This document shows, one piece after another, positions 10,230-22,371 of a DNA stretch of 64,000 nucleotides (the stretch's first letter is position 1; the number at the start of each line of letters is the position of its first letter). The position numbers and the translations under genes were made by a program. Location of the stretch: assembly GCA_963931865.1 (NCBI GenBank), contig OZ007513.1, positions 2,435,988 to 2,499,987 of the forward strand. Reading direction: 5' to 3'. The stretch is from Axinella damicornis. Taxonomy: Eukaryota; Porifera; Demospongiae; Axinellida; Axinellidae. A model generated the notes under the pieces. That model was given only the letters and a program-made list of their open reading frames with translations, did no database searches and was not told the DNA's origin.

Positions 10230-13200
10230 GACTCTATCCTCTCAGCCCCTCCAATATTCTATATATCCACTTCCAACTAAAATCGTGCTCTTCCTAAGAT
10301 GTTTGATGATACCAGGAGCGCATGAGCCGCCGAAGGCGGCCAATCAACTACTGTCGAGCAGCAAAATGTGGCCCCGGCCCCGACTCTCAACTCTTTCTTA
10401 AGATGCTCATAAATTGTTCTAGAGCCCCATTAACTATATGTCAGCAATTTGCAAGGTAGGAACAGGTCTTGCGGCATTGTAGCCTCAGGCCTCAGACCCA
10501 GGGGTTTACTATGACAAAGGCATGACCTGCAACCAAGGCCGATAGTAGTGCATGGCTACACATGTACTGTACTGTGACTCAGTGTTTGTAGCTAGCTATC
10601 TGTTAAGTGAGGAGAGGGCTTGCCAGTTAACCTGGAGAGTAGACAGTATTATAATGTTCTGATCAGCTTGGTGTGCAGGGCTAGTTGTGGGAGGTCTTGT
10701 AGCTAGCTACATAGGTAGCCCTAAACAGACTCTGTCCACTTGGCATTCTGATGTTTTCCTGCTGCAGTGTCGATTGGTATTCTTCCATTTGCATACTCTT
10801 CCACTTCCACTAGTCACATATTTGGAAGAATGCTCGATTAATGGATCATCTTTTTCTGTTTGCTTCCCCTCACAGAGATGTATATAGATGTGTCAGGTGT
10901 GGATGACTCACCACTAGGTATGAAACGTGCATATGTACACAAATTGGATCTAGTGCCACACGTACTTGCCATAGCTGTTAGGTATTGCGTAAGCTACCAA
11001 TTATCGACCACAATTCAAACTTGTCTTCATATCTCAGTCCAGGAATGGTTTGGGAACTGGTTCTTGCACCAAACAAAAGAGTGATCAATTTCGAATAAGA
11101 ATAACCCCTTTAAACAGATTATCGAATAAACATACTCACAAAAGGAACACTTCCGTGATGCCTATTCCAAACGTATTGTTGACTGCCTGCATACATTTTC
11201 CTGTGTTCAATTATCGACCAAAGTCTATGCTCAGCTAAAAGTGTTAAAGACTGACATGCCTCCTATATCAGAGTGGAATACGCATGCGCAGTGTCTGTGC
11301 CTTGCGCACGCTCACAATCTGTATTAGTAGGCGTGGTTTCCTGAGGAAGAAAAACAAAGGTGCGAAGGTCAGTTCAGCGTGCGAAGTTTAGTTGTTCGAA
11401 GTTGTGCGAAGTTGCTGAAGGTTGAGCGTTGCCAGGAAGAATACGAAGACGTTAGCGAAGTTCTACACCCTTCGACACTGTCAACACTCTATATGTACGT
11501 ACCATGGCCTAGTTTGTCTTACTTGTCTCCGCTAAACTCTCCTTGTATACATCGCTTCTTCGTCACGTAAACCTCCGAGCGCTCCGCGGCCACGCGGCCG
11601 TGCGGTTAGTATGACGTCATTCTCGCTCTGCAAATTTCCAAATCCGCCAAATTTTAATCCGCCATATGTAATTCACAGCCTTTTAGAGCCAATCCGCCAA
11701 ATTTAATTCCCGCCAAATTTTCCGGCCATACGGTATATATATATTAATCCTACATCTATTAAACCTACAATATAATAGTTCTATACTACACGGTACGCAT
11801 ATACCACTTGGTTAACCAATCAGATTGGTATTACACTTTTTTCTCGAGGTACTAGAAAGCTGATTGGCGAATACTTCGCTTAGTAACGCTGTTGCAGAAC
11901 CTGGTTGCTAGGCATACAGCTTACCTTCAGTTGTAGGGTTGAAAAAGGGAGCACGGCTGAAGCGGAGAAAGCGACTGCCTCCAAAGTAAGTTTCACGAGC
12001 GGATACACCGTAGACGAGCTGCTCGCACGCGCTGTTGAGATGTACATAGCTACGCTCTGGTTACAAACCTGTACCGAACCAGGACCGACAACCACAGCCA
12101 CGCCTATTGCGTGAAGCGACGCTCGTGCCATGCGTGACCGTGGCCTGAGTCGCGCGCTCGCTAGTGCTTGCTACCAACCGTGCCTGCTGCGTGTCGAGGA
12201 TGCTTCAAGTTTCACCAACGCATCCAAATGCAACAGCAACACTAAGAAAACCACTGTGATGTAGCTAGCTAAGATGTAGGATTAATCTGTGATAGGATGG
12301 TCTACTGTGGTATTTTGGATTAATAGCACTCGCAATGCAGTCAGGAAGTAAATAGCACTCGGCTTCGCCTCGTGCTATTTTACACTTCCTGACTGCATTG
12401 CTCGTGCTATTAATCCCAAATACCACAGTGGACCATCCTATTACATATACATATACAGGCGAGATGTGACTACGCTGCACGATTAGTTGCCTCGCGCTAA
12501 GGCGCTCGGCAATTAACCAACCAACTGGCTTCCCACAAGAGCGGTATCAAAGCAATACAAAATGACTTCTGCGCTCATTGACATGCACAAGTGTTATACT
12601 ACAAATCGTACGGTATCGTACAATCAGAGACCCACGTAGAGCTGCAGGTAGTTGTTGCTGGGGCTACCATTCTGCTGGTTTTGGTGAATGGTAGGTCCAA
12701 TTGATAACGATCTTTAGCGTATCAGGTGCTATATGATCTCAGCTTGCCAGTAATCACGCAAAAGAATGTGTTTAATAGTTGGCAGACGGCACAATGGATC
12801 AACTTCCAGTTAAAACGCCATTCACTCATGGCACATTCACGTGAATTTATTCTGCATTCTGTCTGACCGATAATACGTACCAGTCGATAATTGGCACATT
12901 ACGCTTTGTCTTGGAACTCTGTGTACACAGCTGCAGCCATTTCTGTTCTGGTCCTTGTTCCAATACCTCACAGGTGAAGAAGACCTGCATTGCATCCTGT
13001 CAACGACTATCAAAGTGGCGGCAAGGTGGAAGCTTATTGGAGATTCGTTCCAGCTATCTCCTGGGACTCTGGAAACGATCAGGGAAGACTGCTCTGATTC
13101 AAAAGCCTGTCTGCGAGAAGTGATCCTGAGGTGGTTGCAGAATTTGGGCTATGTCCACCGATACGGTCCCCCTACATGGAGATGTGTGGTGAAGGCAGTG

Positions 13201-15252
13201 GGCAATCCAGCTGGTGGGGACAACCCTAAGCTGGCCAGGAAGATTGCTTCCCAGCATCCAAAAGGTACATAGCTACATCCTAAGAGCTGACCTGTGTCTT
13301 ATAAAGAACATACTGTGTCTTTACAATTATAAAGAACATACTTCTCTAACCACAGATAATTATCTGTGGTTAGTGAAGTATGTTTTAGTGAATATGCTTG
13401 GAATAGGGAGACAGCGCTATGTTGTCTGTACTGTGATTGTATTATCTATTAAGTAGCCGCAGGGCCGGCGGACCCGGTCTGGTTGCTCTGGTTGTGGCCA
13501 AACCAATTTTAAGCCTTTTTTTCTTTTGGAGCGGCTAGTTAAAAGTTACCAGCCCTTTCAGCCAACTCACATTCCTTTCCACGTCGAGTGAGGCAGCTAC
13601 GGAATTGAAGCAAGAAAGTTTAGCAGTGGCAGTGCAAGGCATGAAGGTAGCTATTACGAGAGCCAATCCAGATAGAAGGTGAAAACAAATTTCCGCGCTT
13701 CACACGGATACAATCAGCACTATGCGCCTCTATGCCCTGCCTTCAGCAGTTGGCCATGCCAATCTAAAATAGCTTCCGCCAAGCCTGTTACTCATGATAC
13801 TCATTGTTATAGGGCCCATTAGCTATGTCAGCATTTTACTTGGACATTCATGTATGGATTTATTATTGTTGGTCAATTCACATAATTATAGTAGCTATTT
13901 GTTGAGCTCATGGCTGTAGGCTGTAAGATCAGTTCTTTCAAGGGTCAATTGGCACTCTGATGTTGCCATTTTGAGGCAACAAAAGGTGCAAGGTTAAGAC
14001 CTGGCAATACTGCATGTTAAAGCATATTGCGTTCTTCACTTGGGATGGTTATAAATTATTATGTGCATGCTCCTATGTTTCCAAAGGAAGGAAATATCCG
14101 CGTAACAACAAGTTGTGCTTAATTTTCTAATGGCATTCCTTGAATAGGAAGTGTGCTTCTTTTTTACTGCTTTCCCATCGAAAATGGCTGTATTTCTGCA
14201 AGAAGACTTCAATGAGTAGCTAGCTTGGAATGAGAGTCCAACCTGCGCCTAACAGTAAAAGTGCGCTTGTAAGTGAGCTGCGCTTAATGACACAAGACTA
14301 CAGTAATAGCCTCATCAAAGTGCATGACACACCTTCCTTGTTGATTCCAGTTGCCGCCATGGGAAAATGCAATAACTCTCAATGACTGTATGCGAGTGAC
14401 GTCATCTCATTAATTATTCATGAGCAAGGTTGCACAATTTCACCCATTGTCAAGCTTCCTACCTTAAATTTGAATCTGCCTGTGTGCTACAAGTGGATGT
14501 GACAGTAGCTACATCTATGGTTGTACTGAAGCACAAGGCTGACCTGGGAATGTTGGTTGTTACCCCGCGCGCGCATGCGCGAAGCAGGGTTAAGCAATCG
14601 GTTTTGTCTGTCAGTCTGTCAGTCTGTCTGTTACTCGAAAAAAATTGAAATCTCGCCACATAGACCCTCATAAACCATCGAAATGGAGTCAAACAATAGC
14701 AAATAGCAAAAAACTGCTCTATGTGTACCTGACTGAAGTCAAGTCGCTCCGTTTCGCTGTATTTCGGCTATTTCCTACTTTTCATAACTATTCATAACAT
14801 TGGCTCCACCTCTTCGTGACCTCAGAGTCCCATCAAGAACAGGACACACGGTGCATTTGGAAACTTCATGCTTCGTAACATTTGGCTCCACCTCTCCAGT
14901 ATATACGGTAAGCGGTCACTCCCACACCTTGGATATGGCTATACACGAACACAGTATACGCGATAGCCGCCCTGTTCGATGCGCATCGGCAGAGATGTCA
15001 CGTCGATTGTAGCTGCACTGCATGCATCCTGGCCTGTAGACGCTCATGACAGCGCGGGGTATGTGTTCTATGAACACCTCTAGTTGAGTACATGCCTTTG
15101 GTCTGTATTACTAAATTCCTATTGCAAGGAACCAAAATTTCTTTCACCTTAACTGGTGCTCATTTTCATCCTCCCTTCCTCCAACTGCAGCACCTGCCAC
15201 ATCAGATGATGTCACATCATTTAGCCCTAGCAGTCCAAGAAAATCCGATTGA
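4867..15252 (+). CDS. ZU5-UPA-Death-Death adaptor protein (multi-exon, 5' end not found)
   Basis: My exon model is 4867-5061, 5174-5736, 5808-5960, 6046-6205, 6269-6337, 9289-9324, 9779-10072, 10876-10917, 12974-13264 and 15191-15252 (stop TGA). All introns are GT-AG and all phases agree. Domain order: an 11-residue-repeat linker; a ZU5 domain (FTFSRN... to ...VEVKLTHFSF); a UPA-like region over the end of exon 2 and exons 3-4; a Ser/Pro linker; two Death domains separated by a short VDDSPL linker; and a Ser-rich tail ending SPRKSD. ZU5-UPA-Death is the cytoplasmic layout of UNC5 and PIDD, which relay death or NF-kappaB signals; the role here is inferred. No signal peptide or membrane segment is seen, and upstream exons were not identified. 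The larger introns carry transposons. Confidence 0.7.
4896..5043 (+). repeat. In-frame coding minisatellite, 33-bp units
   Basis: Four 33-bp units plus a partial fifth alternate as two near-identical 66-bp blocks. The predicted exon reads them as [KE]SMPE[RW]T[LV]DTV repeats. The unit is a multiple of three and the exon has phase 1 at both ends. The repeats could form a flexible acidic or Ser/Thr linker before ZU5. Confidence 0.7.
6403..6600. mobile_element. Diverged relative of the MITE at 35177-35690
   Basis: It begins cagggccgtagaaag and shares the run ggatgggctctcgtggcacc, a cgcggaaaa-type block and the tgcactgcaa end with the element at 35177-35690. It is older and its right end is not clear. 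It lies in the intron after the exon ending at 6337. Confidence 0.45.
6930..8434 (-). mobile_element. Degenerate Ty3/gypsy LTR-retrotransposon pol fragment
   Basis: Read on the - strand, the order is: the end of reverse transcriptase (8433-8146, with LRRFMGLVNQLGKF); RNase H (8142-7729, with SADASSFGLGAVLL and the YAADALSR end); then integrase zinc-binding and core parts (7515-6933, with WWPRVTSQVQQFVENCQEC and YGFQHLTSSP). RT, RNase H, integrase is the Ty3/gypsy order. Frameshifts and stops break every domain. No LTRs, gag or protease are seen, so it is a dead fragment inside an intron of the ZU5-Death gene. Confidence 0.85.
8392..8431. repeat. Perfect 16-bp inverted repeat (hairpin)
   Basis: GCAATTAAACAGCTCT is followed after 8 bp by its exact reverse complement. 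It marks the upstream edge of the Ty3/gypsy fragment and could be a small fold-back insertion or a terminator-like hairpin. Confidence 0.8.
8815..9087. mobile_element. Fold-back element with ~85-bp arms
   Basis: It begins GGGTTGTCTCCAGCTCTGT and ends with the inverse acagagctggagacaaccc. The arms continue inward, imperfectly, through aggtcaaaggtca and tgacctttgacct. No coding sequence and no clear target duplication are visible. It is intronic in the ZU5-Death gene. Confidence 0.75.
9779..10072 (+). CDS. Death domain exon 1
   Basis: One 294-nt exon, phase 1 at both ends, encodes a complete Death domain of about 97 residues. Hallmarks are the helix-1 to helix-3 pattern KVAARWKFIGDLFHLSP, the helix-4 segment CLREVILRWLQ, the PPTWRWVVEAV segment and the closing LARRIASQH. 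It is paired with the short exon 9289-9324 upstream, and both are repeated downstream. Confidence 0.85.
10192..10228. repeat. Poly-G tract (37 G)
   Basis: An uninterrupted run of 37 G lies in the intron after the first Death exon. The length may be unreliable in the assembly. Confidence 0.9.
12288..12445. mobile_element. Large palindrome with nested inner palindrome
   Basis: Arms of about 60 bp start with gataggatggtctactgtgg and return as ccacagtggaccatcctat. The centre is a second palindrome, aaatagcac...gtgctattt. It is probably a fold-back or MITE element and lies in the intron before the second Death exon. Confidence 0.8.
12974..13264 (+). CDS. Death domain exon 2 (duplicate of exon 1)
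   Basis: This 291-nt exon, phase 1 on both sides, is nearly identical to 9779-10072 in both sequence and upstream intron text (acagctgcagc...ttccaata.ct.cacag). Differences are few: HR-QYGPP becomes HRYGPP, WRWVVEAV becomes WRCVVKAV, and PELARR becomes PKLARK. The frame is intact, so tandem Death domains are plausible. Alternatively the two exons are mutually exclusive. Confidence 0.85.
13336..13383. repeat. Inverted repeat just downstream of Death exon 2
   Basis: acatacttctctaaccacag and its near-perfect reverse complement flank a short AT-rich loop. Only half of the motif survives after Death exon 1 (about 10130-10150). Confidence 0.75.
13462..15190. other. Last intron of the ZU5-Death gene
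   Basis: No exon is recognised. It starts cagggccggcggacccggtc, which looks like the end of a small transposon. Around 14565-14632 there is a cgcgcgcatgcgcg run followed by GTCT repeats. Open frames here are short and featureless. Confidence 0.4.
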
Positions 15253-15739
15253 AGCTTTACACCTGAACAGCCGAGTATACCCAAACATAAAGGCCATTGT
15301 TGTGTGTTAGACAATAAGAACATGCTATTCGAATGCTGCTAAAATTTCGTTTCTCCGTCTTTTATAAATTTTGCTGCCATTTTATATTTTCACCACCTGT
15401 CCACCTTGACATTCAGTTAGCTAGTAAGTTATCTTTTAGCTGATACCTTTTGAGTCATCTTTCAAAAGCAAAACTCCAACTTGCACGTTTGGCCTTTTGT
15501 GTGGATGGAGTGCAAGGGAGAATTAATTTTATGTGCGAAGTACTGCTATGTACACGTGTATTTAGGAGAACAGACAGTTTGAGGATGCCAGTTGGAAAAG
15601 TACTGTAACAGAGAGGATAATATATATTATATAATTATTGCCTGACTAAAAATAGAAAGTGTATGACTGCAAGCAAATCACTACACTCTGAGGTAGCTAG
15701 GGCCAATAAGTGGTACCAAGAAGTTAAACTACTGAAGTG

Positions 15740-18700
15740 CAGTGTGAATCACAAGGAGAAGAGCTCTTATTAGCGGCATTACACCAACCCAGTAGCAGTG
15801 CTTGTCTGAGGTAAGCACTGAACAGAGGATTCTTCTTTGTGAAGAAATGCAGGGCTTGGTGGTGAGTTTTCCTACGAATACATTGCATCAGAAGCAGTAA
15901 CCAGTGTAGCTACACGGCAGCCACAGGGGAAAAATACAGTGAGAGCTACTAGAAACAGAGGAATGTGTGCTGCCGAAAGGAACTGAACATGTCCACCATA
16001 GAGCCAGACAACTGTCCTAGAATCATCAGGGTGGACCAGAAATGTGAAGGAGATGACAACTATAGTGTAGGAGAGAAGAAACTATGTGGCTATTGAACCT
16101 GGACAGATTGTTACCAAAGAATCTTGCTCCTGTTGAAGAGTAGTGTGCAACAACAATTATGACTGCAGTGATGATCCAAATGTAGGCAGGGAAGACAAAC
16201 TGCAGCCATGTCTTCCAGTAGCCATTCAATCCGTCCATGAAGCAAGTCTCAATTCCAAGATCCAAGTTCAGCCAGGCTATGAACACTGTTAGAACAGGAC
16301 AGTGTGTGCTTGTTGATGGAAAGAAAGTGGCTTGATTAGCTCCTATAATGTTGGCATAAAAGATGAGTCCATTCAGTGTTCCTTCTGAAACAGTAAGGTT
16401 CAAGAGCTTGATGAATGCCACCAACACTATTCCTGCAATAGCAAATGGTATGAGAAGTGCAATGTACTTGTTTGAGCATCTGAGACACTGGGATGTTCCC
16501 AGTGTAAGACTGAGTCCTGGTCTACAACCACCACAGAGAATACCAGAGTGGTTGAAGTTACACTGGGTGTCCGGGGAGTCTAGTCTGATGTCAAGTTCTT
16601 CAAGATTGCAATAACCATATGGACAGTGATGGTGCACTATTACACCATTGCTTTCATTCCCAGCAAAGGATGCATTCACCCATACCGTCCCTCTCGGTGA
16701 ACAGTTTGACTATCAATGTTGCATGTGATGTTGTGTTGTTGAATTGTAGTGTGACAAACACACTTGACTCCTTGGTCTGAGAGCATGAACCCTAGTGGAC
16801 AGGGGAGGAGAGTGATGTTGATTGAGACTGGAAATGACAGAAGTTCCTTCATTTCATCTGGTAGAATTAGAAACGAACGATTTAAATATTTGAGTGAATT
16901 GTAGGTACGGATGTTTCTATCCACTGTTTCGCGTTTTGAGTAACCCCGTGCTCCAAAACTACTTGTTGTGAGTGTACGTCATCACTTCTTTCTCATTAGC
17001 TGAAAGCACTGTATATAGGAGCTTAGTACAAATTTTGTGGTTAGCGAGTTGTGATTGTTGCAGTTCATTGAATGTAGCCAGTGGACTAGTGTTAAGTTTC
17101 TGAAACCGTGCATACATTGAGCCATCTATGGTTCCAAATCCCTGGCCTACCACAACAGCTGAAACGATGAAAGTTTCCCCTGGGTAGCAAGTATGATTTG
17201 TGAATACGGTGAAGCAATCTGGTTCTCCATCTTTGCACAAGCACACATGTGTAGGCTCAGAAGACACAAGAGAAAGGTTTGAACTACTGCTTGGTACTTC
17301 ATAGGACACAATATTCCAATAGTCGAAAATGAATATACTAGATCCTTTTAAGTCACTAAAATATGGGAGGTTTTTGACAAAACAAGTAGCAGCATTACAA
17401 TAATGTAAGGAACCACCGTATATAGCATCACCTCCATTTTGGGCTGTGTTGTTTATGAAGGTGAGAGAGAGGTGCTTACTGCTTAGTTCTGAGCAGTAGT
17501 GAAAACCTACTATCCAAAGAAAGCAATTTATATGATCGTTCTTTATGTCTATTCTCGTATTTTCTGTATAAATTGCACCACCTACATGATTCGCATAGTT
17601 GTTTATGAAGAGAATGTGAGTGTTCTTCTTGAGACTGATGATCATGTAGCCATTTTCATAGAATGCCATTGCACCTCCTTGGTATGCAGTGTTGTTCACA
17701 AAACTGAGGGTACCAGACACTGTGAAAGTGCTGTCAACACAAGTGATAGATGTGACCTGGTTTCCAACAAATCTACAGTCGCGCAATTCAACTCTCCCAA
17801 GCCGAGGAAACTTGGTCATTGTCTGAAACTGGAGAGGGCCCAAACTCTCCAACAATTACAAGGCCATTTCCATCTATACTGTCATCACCGCTGATGTCCC
17901 TAATAATGCAACTCTCAATTATGATTTGTGGATACATCATAGTACCTTTACCATGTGAGCGGTATTTATAAATGCGAATTCCTGACGCACACTTGTCTAT
18001 TGTATTGTTAATCATATGAACTGTCTGGGAATGGTATGATTCAGTGTATGTCTGCACCATTTTCAGTCTAAGATCTATATATATCGCAAATCCTCTACTG
18101 TGACCAATATAACTGTCTCTGATTGTCACAAGGTAGTTTGCCTCACTTTTTGCATCAATCCTTATATCTCTACATGTAATCCCCGGACACCCACCAACTA
18201 TAGTGATGTTCATTAGATCCAATTCCACACTATATTCAGCACGTCGGAGGTCAATGCTCAGAGAGTTGTCACTCTCTTTGAGTACACAGTTGTGGATGCT
18301 CAGTTTATGTGATTTCACAGCTAGCAGCAGAGGCAGAACTTTGTTGCTACATCTACGTGAGTTGTAGACGCAGTTTTCATAACTTACATAAATATGTTTT
18401 CTCCAATAGTCAGCAAATGCAATGCCACGTCCAGCTTCGAATGTTGAGTGATCTATAAGCGAATTTCCAAGGACATTTACAGCATATATAGCTTCCTTAG
18501 TACTATTCTGTATGACAACCCATGTCATTTTGAGGTTGAACACATCTGTGAATATTAGAACGCCTTTTGCAACTGTTCCCCACAGTGAACTGAAGTTACC
18601 ACATTGTGAAAACGTTATTCTTGTAATGGTCAAGTTCAGAATACCAATGAATACCAGCGAGGACACACTTTTACATTTGATTTCCACGGGATATTCATTT

Positions 18701-19049
18701 ACACCAAGCAAAGTGAAGTTGTCTACTTCTTTGACATAAATGGAACCATCCAATTCATGCCTGCCACTTAACAAAATCACTGTGACATTATCCACAAGGA
18801 CGTCAGTAGCATCTATGGAAAAGTATTTTGTTGCTAACTCATCCAGTGTGTAGCATGGCTCTCTGGGACAGGAGGTCTCTTGTGGTGTGGTCGGCTTAAC
18901 ATAGTATTCTGTGGCTGCACAGAGACCCTGAGGAAGCAGGATGAGGGGAGCAATGATGCTAGCAATCGTTCCCTTCGCAAATAGCAACACATTGCCTTCT
19001 CTTTGGTACAAATTGCAGACATCAACGTGTATACAGAAATAAGTTCCAC
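15740..19049 (-). pseudogene. Beta-helix multi-TM receptor-like family, broken copy 1
   Basis: Read from 19049 down, it has signal peptide, beta-helix ectodomain, Cys-rich module and the first membrane segments of the family. Frameshifts occur near 17800-17850 and 16680, with stops near 16925-16958. Near 16070-16100 an 18-bp loss and a 2-bp gain shift the frame within the membrane domain. Family-like sequence continues without frame to about 15740, and the last membrane segments and tail are missing. The 5' part is almost identical to the fragment at 27163-27762. Spliced rescue is unlikely, because intact copies have no introns. Confidence 0.85.
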
Positions 19050-20690
19050 CTCTCTTTTAGCTACTGCACCAGCACTAACACCAGTGCTTTAAATTTGAAG
19101 TTGGTTGTCTCTTAAATAATCAAGTGTTACTGACTGTAAACCTACCTCTAAAATATATGAACACTTTTGGGAAATAAAACAATCTGTCGTCAACTAGCAG
19201 ATAAAGGCTCAATCAGAAAGTCCCAAATCTTCTTGTTTTGCACATGTACATAATCAGAATGTCATTATCACAGCTACACAGTTACGGTTTACAGAAGCAG
19301 TGTCTTGCAGTTGTTTTGAAAGTATCTTTTGTCTGCGGTTGTTTTAGTCTCTTTTCATTTATCTCAGAGCCATCTTTCAACTTGAAAGTAAATGCTAGCA
19401 TGTTTAGGTATTGTAGCGACACTGCTATGATTAGCAGAGAATGAAACAATGTGCAGTAGTCAGGGTGTCTGTGTAGCTGTGTCTCCTAATTATTGTACAT
19501 ATTGTTATCCCTGATTGGTGCAACATTGTGCCCTGTAGCTATATAAAGCACCATATTGAACCATGCTGGAGAGAAGCTGCTATAACCTTGTATGACTCGA
19601 CGGTGGAACTCTGCTGCTGCTGCTGCGCGATTTCGGGAACCGCGCTACAGTATACTACAGCAAGAAATACTTATTATGAGTACGTACCATCAGCGGCTAA
19701 GAATAATTATATGTTGATGGTGATGCCATAATTTTGATAGCCTAAATTCAAAGAAGGAAGCCATGAACCTTACATTTGACAAAAATTATAAAACAGCAGT
19801 CCTTAGTACAAAGTTCAATGACTGTTGGTAACATTTATCACACCATAGATTCGTTGGTGCGCGAGCTAATACACTGGGCATTTATCACACCATAGATCTC
19901 TGGCATGGGCGAGCCAAACTTTAGATGTTGATTTGAGAAATACAGTACAACATTTTTAGGTCCACACGTTTTACTTGTTCACTGTTAGATCCATGATTGG
20001 GTTCTGGTAGCTAAGTGACCACCTGTTCAAATTGTAGCTAGTCATCCCAACTGTGAAGCAACAAATCATTATGTAGCTACTGTAGCTATAGCTGCAAAGA
20101 TATCTTTGCTTCACATCAAGCACATTGGGTCAAGTTGTCATCATTCTACATTGTTATGAAGAGCCAGGGTTTGAATCCCACCAAAGCCCTTGGTTTTGCT
20201 GTTGAACGGCAGCTAGGAATTTGCCCGTTGTTCTTCGAGAAAAACAAGTTTGAGTAATGATAACTCAAGCAAGTTCAGTGATGGTGTCATATATCACCAC
20301 CCTCCATTAATGGGGCCCAGGACCTGCATGAAAACCTGCACTGGAGATGCAGCATTCCTGGGTTAATCAAACAATACCGTTGGGTGAAAATTATTTTTGT
20401 GTAGCTACACTGTAGGGGTTCATGTGGTGTACAAATTGGCTTATACTTGTACATCCACGGGTTTGCAGTGCATGAACCCACCAAACGTAAAGATACATAA
20501 AGTAATAGTCACTGACTTAGTTTTGGCACACCATTGTGATGACTGTAGCTACCATGGCCAGAACATAATTTTCATTTTAGCGCAAAACCATCGTGATCAC
20601 GCAGTTACTGTAGTTATGTGTAGCACAGCACCTAACCTAGACTTGCTATGTGCTGTCATCAGCATATTCAAGAACAGGTTTGTATAATTC
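18449..20690. repeat. Segmental duplication, copy A
   Basis: The 5' third of broken copy 1 plus about 1.6 kb of upstream flank reappears at 27163-29130 with very few differences. Copy A contains about 240 bp (from about 19410 to about 19660) that is absent from copy B. The junction falls at a shared GTAT. Confidence 0.85.
19215..19245 (-). promoter_or_regulatory. Conserved upstream block with GGGACTTTCT
   Basis: On the gene strand this reads ...GATTTGGGACTTTCT, about 170-200 bp upstream of the start of broken copy 1. GGGACTTTCT is a good match to the NF-kappaB half-site pattern GGGRNTYYCC. The same block precedes other copies of the family. Confidence 0.4.
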
Positions 20691-22240
20691 AATGGTTGAA
20701 TAAGAAGGTGTTCTCCAGAAGGGTGAGGTACTGCTTTTTATACACCTTGCCAGCAATAGCAGTGTATGTCACTAGACCAAACGTGACAATTCCTATAACT
20801 AAGAGGTTAATTTTTGGAGCTTTGTTGGGATTAACAGCGTGAATCACAAGAAGAGCTCTCATTAGTAACATTACACCAACCCAGTAGCAGTGTTTATCTT
20901 TGAAGGGTCCAATTAAGGTAAGCATCAAGCAGAGGTTTCTTCCTTGCGAAAAAACGCAGGGCTCGGTGGTGAGTTTTCCTACGATGCATCAGAAGAAGTA
21001 GTAGTGTATATGGCAGCCACAGAAAGAAGAGAGCTACTAGTAAAAGGACTGCTGTGAGAGCTACTAGGAACGGAGGGGGGTGATGAACCATGGGAGGAGA
21101 GTGATGTTGATTTTCAATCCAAGTATAATAATATTATAGCTGTACCATAATTAGGGTGACCAGTGGTATACACAAGTCATGATACACATCATATGGGTTT
21201 TGCTTTACGAGTTAAATTAATATTAGATTGTACTTGTAGATAGTACCATTGTTTCTTTCTCATCAGCCGAGAATACGTGTAGCTATTTGAGTTTGGCCCA
21301 ATTGCTGTGATCAACTTGTTGAGATTTCTGCAGTTCTTCTAATCTGGAACTATCTTTATTTGTGAACCATGCATACACTGTTCCATCAACAGTTCCAAAT
21401 CCCTGGCCTACCGCAACGGCTGAAACGCTTTCCCAAGGGTAGCAAGTGTTATTAAGTTTTATTAATAAACATAGTAAGACAATCTGGTCTTTCATCCTCA
21501 CAGAGACAGACACGAGATGGTGCGGAAGATATGAGGGAAAGGTTTGAGTGGCGACAACTTTCTGCATAGGAGATGTAAATTAAAATGGTCATTGCTGCAT
21601 GACTTAAAGATCTAGAGGGTGACAGTCATTTCTCTTGTGCGCAAAGGGGCTGCATGATATCTAGAGGGAGACAGGTTTGAGTGGTGTCCTGTGTCATATC
21701 GAACAATTCCAATAGAAATGTAAGCTCCTACAATAGGAATTGGACGGTAGTGTTTTTCACCTTTGCAATGACCGGCAATACAATGTTGTAATGAGCCACC
21801 ATATATAGCATCACCTCCATTATGGGCTGTGTTGTTTGTGAAAACTATATTAAAACTTAAGTGATGATTGTTTTTGAAATCAGAGCATTCAATTGGTAGC
21901 TGGAGAAAACACAAATCGTCTTCAGCAGTTTTTTTTTCTCCAAAGATTGCACCACCAACATGCTCAGCATAGTTATTTGTAAATTGTTTTTCTCAAGACT
22001 CACACTCTTTCTGTAGAATGCCATTGGCCCATTGCACCTCCTTCACAGGCAGTGCATGTTGTTCACAAAACTGAGGGTATGTTACCAAAAACGTTTAAGG
22101 TACTCTCCCTCACAGTAATGTTACAAATCTGCAGTCAATCAAATCAATTTATTTAACGGAGTAAAGGGATATTACACTTTCTGTGGTAATTTGTTGTTCT
22201 CGATCAAAGAAATATTTCTGAATACCAATGAAAACTGAGC
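20650..22240 (-). pseudogene. Beta-helix multi-TM family, broken copy 2 (5' missing)
   Basis: This begins mid beta-helix near 22240 and keeps recognisable pieces: GGDAIYGGSL at 21800, the VGQGFGT segment near 21400, and three membrane stretches (FLVALTAVLLLVALFFLWLP, CYWVGVMLLMRALL, LVIGIVTFGLVTYTA). Most of the Cys-rich module and first membrane segments are deleted. About 250 bp of the 3' end are lost between the DDS-type end near 20650 and the LLENTFLFN segment. Several frameshifts are present. It lies only about 130 bp beyond the 3' end of the intact copy at 22372. Confidence 0.85.
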
Positions 22241-22371
22241 ATGTTGGATGACATTTTTCAACTATTATAAAATCTTGACTGGAATTAGCTACACTTGGAT
22301 ACAAAACATGTTAACTAGCTACATGTACATACACGTGATACGAACGTGCAGGTATAGAACTGAGATACTTG

